A stretch of 64,000 bases of DNA from Diplonema papillatum (Eukaryota; Euglenozoa; Diplonemea; Diplonemida; Diplonemidae). Position numbers and translations under genes: made by a program. Below, piece after piece: positions 21,401-29,437 of this stretch; position 1 is the first letter of the stretch, and each line of letters starts with the position of its first letter. The notes under the pieces were generated by a model. That model ran no database searches and was not told the origin of the DNA. It saw only the letters and a program-made list of their open reading frames with translations. Where the stretch lies: NCBI GenBank assembly GCA_030068145.1, contig JAPJBO010000093.1, positions 248,001 to 312,000 on the forward strand, given 5' to 3'.

Positions 21401-23819
21401 CACGCTGCGCGTGGGAAAAAAAAAGGGTCTTGTGTGAGTGAAAGTTCGCTTGAAACTCCGGTACTCCGGCAGTCTCACAAGAAATGGTACAACTGTCGCT
21501 TTTAAGTTAGTAGGACAGTTGTGAGCTTGCAGTCGAGTCGACGCTTGTGCAGCAGCTTCACAGTAGCTTGTGAATCATTGCTGTAGTGACACACTGTACA
21601 AGTCGACAACCCAATGTGTCACGTTGTGGATCATACAAAGATGGCCAGCGGAGTCTTCAGATGTGCCTGATTTCATAGGTGGAACTGTAGGTGGGTACAT
21701 TACTTGGCATGGCCGCAGTTACAGGTAGTATGACCTGTACCCGTATACGGTGAAGTCGAGTCTCAGAAGCTTGAGCTAAAGAGGGTGTGCCCGAGTCACA
21801 CCCGAAAAGTGGGTGTGCTACAACCAAAATGCGTATAAATCCACACCCGAAATGCGGGTGTGACACCTGCTTTTTTAACCCCAGCTGCCTCTGAGGCTGG
21901 ACCCCACCGTGTAGGTCTGCAGAAGTCCTGTAGCCTGGCCTGCAGGAGGACAAAAAAGTTTTCACCAGAAACCCCCATGGTTAAAAATCTTTCGAGACTG
22001 GAGGCCCTATGAACATGCAATGTGAATAGCCTCTATTCGAGCCAACCCGGCTTTTCTTCATGAAAAAAGTGTATTGTTTTTGGAAAGAGCCGAGCAAGCT
22101 TTTTTTCCTCGCAAAAGGTATGCGGGTGGCAGAGTGACCGGGCGTCGGCCTTCAGGCGAACCCCGCCCATGACATTTTTCCGGTCGAAGATTGTTTTCGA
22201 GGTTTTGTTGCGTTTCCGGGTCCAATGTGCCCGAAAATTGCGTTTTTGCGGAGTTTCTCAGTAACTCGCGGCATTTGGGTCACCACGGGAAACGGAGTCG
22301 GGGGGGGGGCGGGGTGGTCTCCCATGGGTACTGGCGCCGAACTTGCCACCAGAACCCGAACTTTGCTTCGCCCGAACTTTGCTTCACCCAGAACTTAGCC
22401 TCGCCCGAACTTTGCTTCACCAGAACTTTGCTTCACCCGAACTTAGCTTCGCCCGAACTTTGCTTCGCCCGAACTTTGTTTCGCCCGACCTTAGCTTCAC
22501 CGGAACTTTGCTTCACCCGAACTTAGCTTCGCCCGAACTTTGCTTCACCAGAACTTAGCATTGCCCGAACTTGGCTTCTCCCGAACTTCGCTGTTCCCCG
22601 AACTTACCTGCTGCCTCCAGTCTCGCCACGCGCCGGCCTTAGCCGAGCGCACGTACTTTTTAACCGGCCCGTTTTCAGAATATTTTTTTTGGTGAAATTT
22701 CTTTTTAACCATACAGGATAATCCCTGGAAATTTCTCTCGCGGTCGAGTAGCCACGTCGGAAGGCGGCACCTGAAGTGACCCTTCGATCGGTCACTCGAC
22801 AAAGTGCGAAGTAAGAAAAAACACTAAAAACAATAACTGCCTACGAACGACAATCAATATACAGTCGGTGGATTTGGACACAGCTGCAAATAGCTTAGCT
22901 GCGGCAGCGCAGTATCTCCGGCAAGCGGCACACAGCAACGGACAAGATACCGACGTCACTGTGAGCGAAAATGGAAGTCGCCACGTTCGAGGCAACGGGG
23001 TAACGAAGAAGAATACGCAGCACTTGAGCGCCGGGCGGAAGAATGGAACATCAACGCGGGTTCTCGACGAGTCGGACGATGAGATGGAAGGGCACTACCA
23101 CTACGGGCACGCCATCGACATCAACAAGGACAACCTCACTACTACTACCGTCAACAGCCTCTACACGTCAACCCCTTCCGATGCTCCTGTTTCGGCTCCG
23201 CCCAAGCTCGTCAGCACACGCGGCACACCTCAAGGCCCGCGGAAGGCCAGGAAGAGCATGTCCTTCCTCGATAAGCTCTTTGATGCCCCGGTATGCCCAT
23301 CTTTTCCTCGACACATGTATATACCACAAATTCACCATACTACGTCTTCTTGTTGCGTTCCCCATACTACAAAAAACTCTATCGACGATGGTCACCCGGA
23401 GCCTTTGAAACCCCGGACACCATACACAGGATGAGGTCGAGCCAGACATCAACAATTCGCCTCTCATGTTAGACCGATCAAATTCGCGAAAACCAGGGCA
23501 CGTCCGCGAAGCCGGTTTTTCGTGAAATCGCACGGCCCCTTGAGCGTATGGTGCTGTACTGCAAGGCACAGTGCACATGGGAAGGGCACGCTCCCCTCAC
23601 CTATGTTATGTTCTTGGACGCTTTTGACAGCCAAGGATGAGCGTCATCCTTCCGCTCGACAGGCGGAGTAGCCAGTCACGTCCAGAACACCACTATTTGT
23701 CTGAAGGGGGAAGACACGTCGCCGACGATGCGATTTCGTGCTCGTCGAGGTTAGAATCAATGCCTGCACGACGATGCTTCAGCCCAACGGACACCTGCGT
23801 GAGGCTGCACGTTTATTAA
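410..23819 (+). CDS. Na+/H+ exchanger (SOS1/NHE-like), C-terminal part
   Basis: Inferred exons are 410-1179, 8661-9118, 9370-10473, 22865-23290 and 23631-23819. The last two are tentative. Together they give 982 codons in consistent phase. Exon 1 starts with the last transmembrane helix of a CPA1 antiporter (GPLFIFIVSGIVILTLVVNG), then a long cytosolic helical region. Exon 2 carries the KTRQAARVTLN segment that SOS1-type exchangers have after the membrane domain, then a cyclic-nucleotide-binding-like fold continues into exon 3. The end is Ser/Pro-rich and probably disordered. By family it would exchange Na+ for H+ at the plasma membrane. The N-terminal membrane domain is not in the window. 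The first inferred intron (1180-8660) holds LINE-1. If the last two exons are right, the third intron (10474-22864) holds LINE-2 and nested DNA transposons; otherwise the gene ends at the TAG at 10492-10494. Confidence 0.6.
1439..1611. repeat. Left arm of an inverted repeat around LINE-1
   Basis: The sequence GGTGGCCGGCTACATTGG at about 1482-1499 recurs inverted at about 8556-8573, on the other side of LINE-1. Weaker similarity runs inward from both (CACACC...TTCCCA on the left, the same order on the reverse complement of the right). This suggests a foldback or MITE already in the exchanger intron, into which LINE-1 inserted. Confidence 0.45.
1647..2813 (+). CDS. LINE-1 ORF1 protein with C-terminal Cys finger
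   Basis: The open frame runs for 388 codons from a TTG inside the upstream tail copy. The first in-frame ATG candidates are at about 1800 (MTRLCRR) and 1866, so the true start is uncertain. The middle is basic and Ala/Arg-rich. Residues about 352-388 hold C-x2-C-x12-C-x2-C-x4-C-x2-C (CGDCQK...CEECGASVCVTC), a zinc-finger or treble-clef-like array typical of nucleic-acid-binding ORF1 proteins. By family it would coat element RNA. The frame ends at TGA (2811-2813) and the same frame is open again at once, leading into ORF2 without a shift. That raises the possibility of read-through, or of a recent TGG-to-TGA change. Confidence 0.7.
   Translation: MLANDSPLTQQDDEKAWHRRGAATAVLVLTVARKHATAETWACVEKDPHAAMTRLCRRAVKATSAQTRLEAASMWGVTSQQGRRELLVRVPAGHVDAILQGSGRDGCFWRPVGKEARDATPVVALNADVTRETALALLKKCGEAGGGVVLGGRRLLLRARGSGMLARVRAAAGEHAAPPLETKLRYLVSGARAREHEADVEMLLRLAGWAATVTTSFVRSGSRTCVVTGDGGPPFRVIEREGSPFIVVNDYDKGEMPRPRSKRLASSLPTTPGQRRRMKLPAAEVHTDPEPAPSNKRKHEEVTQPAEAGQSLIQRAVAGVVEMLSPPRQRLKEPVEGEKAGHRHELSDGVRAPAEFKCGDCQKTIQKGRMQRRCEECGASVCVTCSRA
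2865..8411 (+). CDS. LINE-1 ORF2: 2A-like, EEP endonuclease, reverse transcriptase
   Basis: 1,848 codons, intact. Residues 1-14 and about 86-98 each contain RCGDVHPNPGP, a 2A-like ribosome-skipping motif with His where classical 2A has Glu. Residues ~100-345 are an exonuclease-endonuclease-phosphatase domain (AAVNVGSL, LETS, GDFNTD, TRIDYAL, GHRC). Residues ~620-910 are reverse transcriptase (LDFAKCFDRVP, NGILQGCPLSV, LADD as the catalytic pair). Around 1247 is CRDCDLGVQDTADHLWWEC, a zinc knuckle. Around 1391 is the ELAVDFE motif shared with the other LINEs here. Residues ~1546-1610 are an unusual Cys/His-rich cluster, then a Gly/Arg/Asp-rich and Arg/Ser/Pro-rich tail. It would nick target DNA and reverse-transcribe the element RNA in place. 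Confidence 0.88.
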   Translation: MMRCGDVHPNPGPGRRALASTAAAAFRRGRRRRPAGAARYVTARMQHRARGVGSRVALRRERVECAWLPSKHDAREYAYAAGERLLRCGDVHPNPGPPRDLTLAAVNVGSLALHIDEVRAMAPADAIAVLETSMGELQQAQATDYLARPCAVDGSRWKTLWGPPQPPKRSKHCPHGNPHSGQKGGGVVVLARQPGVAHLLPNESLQEVRNRVIHTMIATGVGRMFVHFFAVYAPSGNTAAASRERLLQTVLFEAQAMVGQAPAVVMGDFNTDVERSPALRHALSNGWTDAAQLQAACEGGRPPNTYTGTNTSGTRIDYALMNRAAASAFVACETIGVGSVRGHRCVRIRLAVQAFEQQTWRFNVPRAIPVKPAGRVVEVPRLDAVCAAAREGDVEGAWMALSALCEQYLLDRSGMPACERRAHTGRGNSELKMTRVAARSTPDRGVACETELRHGNAIRRLEHYVYQRARLEASGPFQVPQELRLCWLRCLAVIRGGGVGEPPPSDPPSAEVARVYLHDVRLRSARFNAAAARVRKRQQQERQLTMFGTDRRALVSMLRGGPGQAADAVRTADGRLTANVEEMDEVLQEAWDPILRMYGEGRPEPEYEAFRRAFEGFIPRRQMDLRDVTGRELRDVLNKRKKKTTACGVDGWRLDELKALPDELLDGFATLFNLVEERGEWPKGMLTSLVSLIPKTDDTSPTNLRPITVTSCVYRLWACRRLQDVMEWQDGWILPSQHGFRRGHRTDDVLMELTTLIEETLLDESKSLYMVALDFAKCFDRVPQGIVLRLAEGMGLDARILRPLRAMYRGMKRRFKLPLGVGSEFEVTNGILQGCPLSVILINALLSIVLRAVSARVPEVSSESLADDATLFASVESELQQAVDVIAQFCALTGMRLNMTKTLAMGIPAGTVRQRRRRPYTSVLAVGDETIPTATAAKILGVRTSVASVQAERTNDARLKAHNALLDRLSTSRLPFDVRCEVASSNVLGSVLAGCSYEGYTQTCLRGLRSRVVKGAFGTKHPSRNVTAVLAILAKAHRMDPLLARPYRILCSLFDTCERLPRVHARMLNIARLYSRHGVLLPKARLGPVGIAISDGFTVAGIDFEGHDFATAALEGRRLLDMERGERHHAIRARLRQTTWTQLARQRPSYDGVQAGVDCRRTNELRLATADAGEKRALAVILSGGVFLAARWGRNARANGGAAGTDGSPSSSASVSSTASDTTGSFDEHVSESSSSEPQRPPLDRGCRDCDLGVQDTADHLWWECPAYDEIRGRPCFAELLRADRARWPSCTRVHGVIVEGMRVEVAALHRLMAAVYTARVEAERRRLSAVQPMHPWHAAAPLPAVQHLFDFDRLPDEPPRWPYGGRAMRALKGWLSALRWTNAGEVSCVELAVDFEVHTGVDVPAPPGIRRLAANQRGKTLWTMLSTLCRLCQDLQLPSPLPAERKVRVGSMRTLGAPMLWGGLTPRPRFAGGEETHGVLETSFPRAAAGDGKNWGGDVFPQYDAARRAQRSLRWDVPTPLPQRPRLPVLVPAAQADPLLRTQSVCDACAKQKCAVCTGMRRNYSLVVDQCCQVHHRPDDGLRIQCCRAHRLTRCGTCPNADACCGRGHHRGGAGRDGSSGDGGGGGHGGRGRGRGRGGRGGGDDSDGDGGGGRGGDRGGGGGGGRSLGESDGLTGRKRRAPSPPGTPTSRGRRRRTTKSPPKRAPPPAGRKRPAPCTPTASPAAALRARRRRRADLGDDGTGLAGPNTPRPPGPARPSSMAGPDSGPFTDSGSDPPRVTQRSRPPAGSSRLLASSASRRAYRRKRESEDSDSFSDYEIVSSFQEQLQPTRVAPRRKRGKSDPSGVT
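8367..8407 (+). other. Paired 3' hairpins of LINE-1
   Basis: Two adjacent stem-loops, CCGCGCC-GAA-AGCGCGG (8367-8383) and GTGAC-CCTTCTGGA-GTCAC (8389-8407), straddle the end of ORF2. The same pair occurs in the orphan tail at 38.6-38.75 kb on the other strand, where the first stem is better paired. In many LINEs a 3' stem-loop is what the reverse transcriptase recognises, so this is a candidate recognition element. Confidence 0.55.
8484..8640. repeat. Right arm of an inverted repeat around LINE-1
   Basis: This is the partner of the arm at 1439-1611. The core TCCAATGTAGCCGGCCACC at about 8555-8573 is the reverse complement of the left core. It lies between the LINE-1 tail and the exon acceptor at 8660. 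Exact ends and any target duplication are not clear by eye. Confidence 0.45.
10602..10790 (+). repeat. Interspersed repeat D, copy 1
   Basis: This block (CGTCACTGCTAACGTGTGC... through ACACATACTACTAC and CGGCTTGTGCAGTC) is repeated at 10940-11073, where it ends in the ACT/TAC repeat entered by LINE-2. Its last third is repeated again at 46011-46075 in an intron of the coiled-coil gene. The family is unknown. Confidence 0.6.
10926..11073 (+). repeat. Interspersed repeat D, copy 2, interrupted by LINE-2 tail
   Basis: A diverged copy of 10602-10720, sharing TTGGCGCCGC and CCTGACTTGTTCCCGGA. It ends in CACATACTACTACTACTAC, after which the LINE-2 tail copy starts. The flank AGGAAACTACC at its left end is found again right after the full LINE-2 (18349-18359), as expected if LINE-2 sequences landed inside such a repeat. 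Confidence 0.55.
11074..11346 (+). mobile_element. Orphan 3' tail copy of LINE-2
   Basis: About 270 bases almost identical to the 3' end of LINE-2 (18078-18345): CCAGTCCATTCCCCACGCGG through CAAAGGCCACACATACTACT. Only a few differences are visible. It lies in direct orientation immediately upstream of the full-length element, separated only by the ACT repeat. Either it is a 5'-truncated earlier insertion or it came from the same integration event. Confidence 0.85.
11390..11842 (+). CDS. LINE-2 ORF1, N-terminal part
   Basis: 150 codons from ATG 11390 (MPAPPRGGPGQRG). Pro/Gly-rich start, then a possible folded segment (GWVLVEKRQGPLP...PVPVVTADDVRKPE...VALVTWADAIELAKKG). From about 11690 the frame turns into low-complexity Arg/Gly sequence, while the +1 frame (LRTEVRPAVLLQLGDELVGTLLRK) looks more like coding. 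This indicates a frameshift near 11690. A ~25-base block (CCCCGCCGTCCTGCTGCAGC) is duplicated at about 11755 and 11820. No family is recognised. Confidence 0.5.
   Translation: MPAPPRGGPGQRGDSAEPPRPTQANDTKAPGSGWVLVEKRQGPLPQLRPEDWPVPVVTADDVRKPETTQGVALVTWADAIELAKKGTRKGRLAVVVLGARRREGGGGDGGGDAQRAADRSPPRRPAAAWRRAGRDAAPEDLRTPRRPAAA
11997..12332 (+). CDS. LINE-2 ORF1, C-terminal coiled-coil part
   Basis: The frame reads PPDEARAKLEKEVLELRAQN...MEELGTLVEALRAQLQAQAG, a clear heptad-like coiled coil, then a Lys/Ser/Pro-rich basic tail ending KQMGFGSTAPARK at a stop. A trimerising coiled coil plus basic region is common in LINE ORF1 proteins. It is probably the end of the protein begun at 11390, now separated by frameshifts. 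Confidence 0.5.
   Translation: MQPPDEARAKLEKEVLELRAQNAGMCRRMEELGTLVEALRAQLQAQAGVPQKTTSPSPKWQSPTEPDKVKKRPRSQTKSKSRSPEPPKQPPSKTTRTLKQMGFGSTAPARK
12459..15128 (+). CDS. LINE-2 ORF2 part 1: OTU protease, EEP endonuclease, RT start
   Basis: 889 codons; the first ATG in frame is at 12507. Residues ~20-150 match an OTU cysteine protease: GDGNCQFSAIA with the catalytic Asp/Cys pair and PEHYDAM with the catalytic His. Residues ~225-455 are an EEP endonuclease (VATFNVTSYR, LQEVR, GTRIDMVFA, THSAVVVDL). The usual GDFN motif is missing: LGDVPVLRKAV stands in its place, so the nuclease may be inactive through a small deletion. Residues ~750-840 begin the reverse transcriptase (RPISVTSAVYRLWA). After about 14960 the coding signal leaves this frame, and the last ~50 codons are probably out-of-frame. 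Confidence 0.8.
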   Translation: MTILANERWVQAATRKMLGRACPVPGDGNCQFSAIAQRHGTVDAVRLRRMVVDEMEARPADYRPYMVVEPGPNDRELTVAEELARWQAYLEAMRRNATYGDELTLRAASRVLRCDIWVLNATSRETLRGCRQPAPTATIILTYRPEHYDAMLLPLPSQRLLEATTGDSVPLARLALVNAGPVAGTAAPTHRPPTGVPVAAQTRQQDTRPRAPGSRRPCDKLADLRSNLTVATFNVTSYRRHYLDVHGLDADLVALQEVRLDEASAKASAALVRQELGARLYVGKPQPLKRMGNGGLQAPPGGVAFHVRDRSTKVWQPPVGHAAEQRLWETGRWQHLAVPYGNGKRMLHLMTVYAHARGRARREELLEAVFEVAAGLGDVPVLRKAVSGGHWTDAALLDAQRRGRQRESTCLQADGGTRIDMVFANAAAVGAVQQVTVTRVPGVPTHSAVVVDLNLQRLQATTGTVVRPAPIPAGSSMLSVEERGVLCAKMMEPTRARHMEAAAREDVEAMWRLSAQPAEAYLLEAAPELPGPSGKFVGRALTTKPRLRRVTAPANPLDGGAVNAHQQATSKLIRQIEAIERDSADVTGLKAQLVRKQRWDKARAGGKKLMADDAWAEVWGRPSPPVGETMMKMLADLRGSQKKLAHDVKETRINEWRRSMQLAAKVAPGRIFAWVKQADRRQVEYLARADGSVTWDAKEMDELLRGPSAWGGVYERHGRKETPAPKWEAFEKDFRAHIPRANAVELNAITAADLRKTLSTMNKNTAPGAEGWRVRELAALPDEALRRFAELFAVVEKTGKWPESLMRALVSRIPKGEDGSGPIDLRPISVTSAVYRLWAPDGCGCWRGSPRVWGAIPKRGADDVMYAIGLRIEHAAECGHPCLVFRSTS
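15220..18168 (+). CDS. LINE-2 ORF2 part 2: RT, zinc knuckle, RNase H
   Basis: A continuous frame to TAA at 18168. A short RT segment (LSVDFMKCFDRLPHEIMFRL) lies just upstream in a third frame at about 15110-15220, so two shifts separate this part from part 1. It contains NGILQGCPLSVLFLNAL, the catalytic AYLDD near 15391, the zinc knuckle CRFCDAGVPEDEQHMWWDC (about 16438), the ELAVDFELHSG motif (about 16910), and an RNase H with FFDGGSRGNG, TNNVAEY, VKGDSELV and NKDADELSNRAMD (about 17050-17460) supplying the acidic residues. A C-terminal basic tail follows. Confidence 0.8.
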   Translation, partial: YGSMQRHFKTARAVGEPFVATNGILQGCPLSVLFLNALIAVWVRAVGALTTPAQAMAYLDDIHAMSESLRGLKAVAEVTTDFANATDGGVNAGKSFFYATNADAPGTLTVQGNKVLRKTSFDVLGAMFTVGKGAPPPSRRIQTRFEAAKNIARRARSLPIPMDQKEGYVAASATAKALYGVSVWQPAGTYMEGLRVATLAGLWTGGNRRCDAVVLNTLCRGHRLDPRVAAIHRRVNTFSQQMVKQSHLAPLVVAIRAARQARRDRPPGAPEAPGRSKEGPVFLLERAIADIGWTWPRFDTLQEGTGRRREWTVVQNVEPLTKEERQRAQTARHNFQHELREAGRTMRYKDVVKTRASLLGIEDGIDGGATRDLLEKGAITGYQQGLVRAVIANAVHTGKRWEQATCRFCDAGVPEDEQHMWWDCVKWSDVRGAYPNVLARRPEMKPCMALCGVMPKDAMGLDFDECRELAAGMQLMCVEILLGRQRADGILEQDCRRKELKVSTYPWGWEPQRPTASQTINVDGARPDRNAWKDTHEMLLALAEWCSTKRWSETGKEASISYFELAVDFELHSGLTLTPAGTQRRQENIAQRQPKERWTVADTLPGEETAAFFDGGSRGNGTNGAVAGAGAVFYDKGVKQWEVEKPIAGRATNNVAEYVGFVSVLARLLRDPVPPTPRTIVVKGDSELVIGQIKGTKRCNETLRRYYDQAQNLLAKLHDRRTTIEPVHIPRELNKDADELSNRAMDTAQRQAAQAYSDSATAKGWAMRTALSRLGKIARVKAVHPALEMRVNHLTSLGGPILQGLNKRPQINNREAFEAVMRAFEVAAVRHVPKKMANKGRGDQGGHWEKAGVLTGSFRPQAHYPRGWQHSGEKWKARARHDRATHRRARGGGSRHLWDVLANAEKKKADAQRAGCRPGSSTNRPTATAAAATAAATSTAATSRGRTEGPATQHQSIPHAGGDGRETLPRDDEGRGEPGAVK
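18415..18650. repeat. GCATCGTTGCA / TGCAACGATGC palindromic array
   Basis: The motif CATCGTTGCA is repeated in the left half (18423-18477) and its reverse complement TGCAACGATG in the right half (18512-18645), so the block can fold into a large imperfect hairpin. One more unit lies at 19894-19904, next to the hAT insertion, suggesting that the motif belongs to the MULE-like host element. Confidence 0.6.
18690..18733 (+). repeat. (GAT)n microsatellite
   Basis: GATGATGACGATGATGATGATG-type tract. One frame downstream encodes an Asp/Ser-rich run (ASDSDVSDSSVDDTSSADDDD) to a stop at about 18842, but nothing supports it as a gene. Confidence 0.6.
19001..19800. mobile_element. hAT-like MITE, copy 1
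   Basis: Ends in GTGTGGCTCCTG and its reverse complement (CAGGAGCCACAC), followed inward on both sides by GCGCC-rich sequence. It is flanked by TCTCGAGC and GCTCGAGC, a 7 of 8 match, as expected for the 8-base duplication of hAT elements. It is about 800 bases, has no transposase, and is alignable along much of its length with 58906-59584 (for example TCTTCCAGAAAACCTGTTCTC and GGGGATCGATCCCTGCAAGC). Confidence 0.7.
19901..21332. mobile_element. hAT element with perfect 8-base TSD
   Basis: Terminal inverted repeats start CAGGGGTTTATACGGG at 19909 and end at 21324 (right end read inward CAGGGGATTATACGGG). They are flanked by the perfect 8-base duplication TGCAAGAG (19901-19908, 21325-21332). 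The similar subterminal block TTCCGGTCTGGG plus a T-run lies on both sides. CAGGG termini with an 8-base duplication are diagnostic for hAT. At 1,416 bases it is shorter than an autonomous hAT, and the only long ORF is on the minus strand. Confidence 0.85.
20297..20968 (-). CDS. hAT transposase fragment
   Basis: 223 codons starting MPPKKLQRVDPKKEGIPRD, wholly inside the hAT element. The segment YVNGLISDLRSGLKSNLGVMEGFSLFDLSG resembles the part of hAT transposases where helices precede a 'siFdP' motif, followed by RLVDILVAHYG. No BED finger, no complete catalytic triad and no C-terminal dimerisation domain are visible, so it is at most a partial transposase. The assignment rests mostly on the surrounding termini and duplication. 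Confidence 0.5.
   Translation of the reverse strand: MPPKKLQRVDPKKEGIPRDIASMFGLASRQTGRQTNVPKEGTNTEYERWTKESYSEVEKANSLHDFLHENHPTYFLCDVVINRATEGLAGFTRVTPQTVQAYHAEVATPYVNGLISDLRSGLKSNLGVMEGFSLFDLSGPVAGNQREAVRLVDILVAHYGEEKVRPTQEGRSARSPPFLNARFIADFRNEVFPRADDEHRSVLEELKTFRHLSERHRLKDCSV
21385..21730 (+). repeat. Hairpin repeat family B, copy 1
   Basis: Begins with a perfect-looking hairpin (CCCCACGC-TGCG-CGTGGG inside T- and A-runs) and continues AAAGTTCGCTTGAAACTC...GGCAGTCTCACAA and GGAGTCTTCAGATG. The same order of blocks occurs at 37410-37740. Function and family are unknown; it is a diverged interspersed repeat. Confidence 0.6.
21731..22340. other. Non-coding stretch, nothing recognised
   Basis: Contains a local repetition of ACACCCGAAA(A/T)G(T/C)GGGTGTG at about 21797-21863 and a G-run at 22300-22310. 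No gene, RNA or transposon end was recognised. Confidence 0.4.
22350..22665 (+). repeat. ~17-base tandem array plus conserved end (family C, copy 1)
   Basis: About 15 units of CCCGAACTTTGCTTCGC with variation (TAGCTTC, CACCAG). They are followed by CTGCTGCCTCCAGTCTCGCC and CCGAGCGCACGTACTTTTTA. The same unit and the same trailing block are found inverted at 41507-41665, so this is a dispersed element that carries its own internal minisatellite. Confidence 0.75.
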
Positions 23820-23996
23820 TCGCGAGACCCACCCATGGTATTCTTCTCTTTCATGTCACGGTCCTTCGCGGTGTAGAGTCAAGCACGAAATCAAAGTTAT
23901 ATTCTCGCTCGTGACCTGCTGCCTGCCTTCTCGATCGATTGGTAGTCAGGCCGAGTATTTAGTATTTGTCCCGATTCCGTTCTCTTTTTTTCAGCA

Positions 23997-27110
<3,114 letters not shown>

Positions 27111-27599
27111 TTAAATGGTGTGGTTGGTGGGCCAGTTCCCCGTAGTTCCCCCGTAGTTCAACATGGGGGGGGGGTGTCTTTTTTTTTCGTTTCTTGTTTT
27201 TTCGCTGAGTGCTTCAGGGATGCAGCCTTGGGTCCTGGAGAGCATTTCTAAGCTACTTTGCACTTTTTCGTCACAAAATAAGGACAATTTCAGGTAATTC
27301 GAGCGTATCAAGATCAAAGACCCAGGAGACAAGCCACCTGGTCCAGGCCAAAATCGGTGAATTTCGGGGGGTAATTCCTTTGTGGCGACCACTTTCTGCA
27401 GTCGGCCTGGGCGGAAGAGCTACAAAGGTGCAGTATTACGGCCCCACCTTGCGCAGAGCGGCCATGTGCTATGCGTGCCCCGAAGAGGAAGGAATAGGAT
27501 GAGAAGGAAGGACAGACTGGGAGTCACGGTTTGACAGGTAGTGACAGGATCAGCTGCGGTAAGGAGAGCAGGAAATGTTCTATCAGAGCGCGCCGGCCG

Positions 27600-28110
27600 G
27601 GTTTCGAAGCGATCGCGGGACCGGAGACCTTCGCGGCGGTCGGAGGAGAGGTGGTTCCGGGAGCTGGATGGGATGTGCTGGTCGGTGGCGGGTGACGTCT
27701 CGATGGCGAAGCTCGCCGTCGACTTTGAAGTGTGCACTAAACTGGATCTTCCGGGCAGTGTCGGAGCGACGACGGACGAGACACCGTTGAGCATGCGTGC
27801 GAGGGTACTCTCAAAACTTTTAAAAACCGTCGGGGATGCGCTGGAGCGAAACGGCGACGGACCGCTTCTGCCAACTGAAGAAGATAGGGTCGCTGAAAAC
27901 GGTGGGAGCCCCGCCGTGCCTCACGGGGTACGAGGTGGTGGTTCGGAGACGATGGAAGTGCTCGAGACACAGCTGACGACGGCACGAGTTCAGCGGCGAG
28001 GGTGGGGGATGGATCTTTTCCCAAAAGGGCGGAGCGTGCGGCGAGATGGGCGGTGTTCAACGCTACGGAACACGAAAAGTGGAGTGAGCGGGTGTGCCAC
28101 GAGCACCAGA
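27600..28110 (+). mobile_element. LINE fragment related to LINE-1 C-terminus
   Basis: The frame reads ERWFRELDGMCWSVAGDVSMAKLAVDFEVCTKLDLPGS and later MEVLETQLTTARVQRRGWGMDLFP. It aligns by eye with LINE-1 ORF2 around residues 1370-1510 (GWLSALRWTNAGEVSCVELAVDFEVHTGVDVP ... GVLETSFPRAAAGDGKNWGGDVFP). The flanks carry no endonuclease or RT sequence, so only this part survives. It is clearly a different, older family member than the intact copy. Confidence 0.7.
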
Positions 28111-29437
28111 AAGTGAAGTGCGGCGTGTGAAAGCGCCGGTGCAGCAACCGATGAACCTGGACGAGCAATCGAAGAAGAAGCGAGGCACCAAACGCGCGCT
28201 TGAGCGCGCCGATCAAGTCGAGCTAAAGAGGCGAAAGCATGACACATCACGTACTAAGAGATAACCGCGACACCGCAAATCGCCACAGATTATTTGTATT
28301 AGGCGGTCGCGGTCGAAGACGGCAACCCGCGCGAGGAGTAAGGTTGATAACCAGAATGACAGTCATAATGGCCATGCCGAAGGCAAGGTTGCGTTGCAGG
28401 AGGAGAAACTGGTGCTTGGCCGAGGATAAGATGGCTATGGCGGCAGGGGCAGAACAGAGAGACAGCGAGTCCTTCTTGTGGGGTAGTCACGCCTTCACAG
28501 TCCCAAGACCCCCGCCCACTTGCATACAGCCGTCGACTGGCCTTTCCCAAGAGGACGAGTTGGAATGCAGGTACCATCTCCGGACAGCTTCCGGTTTCTC
28601 CCAGGAGTAGAGGAGCTGATGCAAACGCCACCTGGGCTTCTGAACGTGATTGCGGATCACCTTCTTGCCCAAACCCAAGAGGGATTGGAGTGTCGGAATG
28701 GCGCGCAAGGAGAGGCTCTGGCTTGTTTGCTTCTTTCGCTGGTGAGAGGGAGACTTCGGACACGGCAAAGCCTTGCGTTCTTCGGGCTCTGCATCCTTCT
28801 GTTCCAGAGATCTTGCCCACAACAACATTAGCCTTAAATGGCATGCTTCGGGTGAGGGCATGTAGTTTATCAAGAAGAAACTTCTAATCAGCTTCCCTTC
28901 CATGCAGACACAAGTTGGACTCAAGCACATCCTTTCGTCTATCACCGGACTCTTGATTGCGTGCTGCCAATTTTACCTGTGGGCTGTCCAAGATATCTCG
29001 ATCGGTCAGGCCTCTGCCATCCGTCACGATAACGCGATTATTTTCAAGGACCAGTACAAGCACGCAATGGTAGCAACTGATCTTTTCCTTCAGTCCTCTT
29101 GGGGAACGTTGAGGGGGCCCGGTAGCGAGCTTTACTTAGGTTCCTGCAAGCGTGAGCCAACCGACTTCTGCGAGTCCTACGATAGCGTTCGAGTCTACAT
29201 TCCAACGAATCCTTCATGCTACGGCGTCACGAAAGCACCACCCCCGACACCCCGAAGGCTCCATTTTTCAGAAGGCTTGGCCCTTCTGTTGAAAGCCCGA
29301 GCAAGAGGAACCGTTTTGCTCACTCCAAAGCTCCCGGTTTGGCGCCGGTGCGTGGCGTTTGAAAAAATTCACTACAAAAAAAAAAAGACACCCCAAGGTC
29401 AGTTCCCCGTAGTTCCCCCGTAGTTCCCCCTGGCTAT
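28111..29437. other. Stretch inside the TTAA element, no gene recognised
   Basis: Open frames on both strands reach 170-180 codons (28299-28844 minus, 28902-29423 plus). The plus frame has a hydrophobic start (HILSSITGLLIACCQFYLWAV), but nothing resembles a known family and no consistent splice frame emerges. Confidence 0.3.

Noticed and set aside
22350-22610. CRISPR-like array
   Set aside because: Units of ~17 bases are directly adjacent with no spacers, and the sequence is eukaryotic; it is a minisatellite.
28902-29423. Plus-strand ORF with a hydrophobic start as a membrane protein gene
   Set aside because: No motif, no consistent splice partners, and it lies inside a repeat-like TTAA-flanked region.
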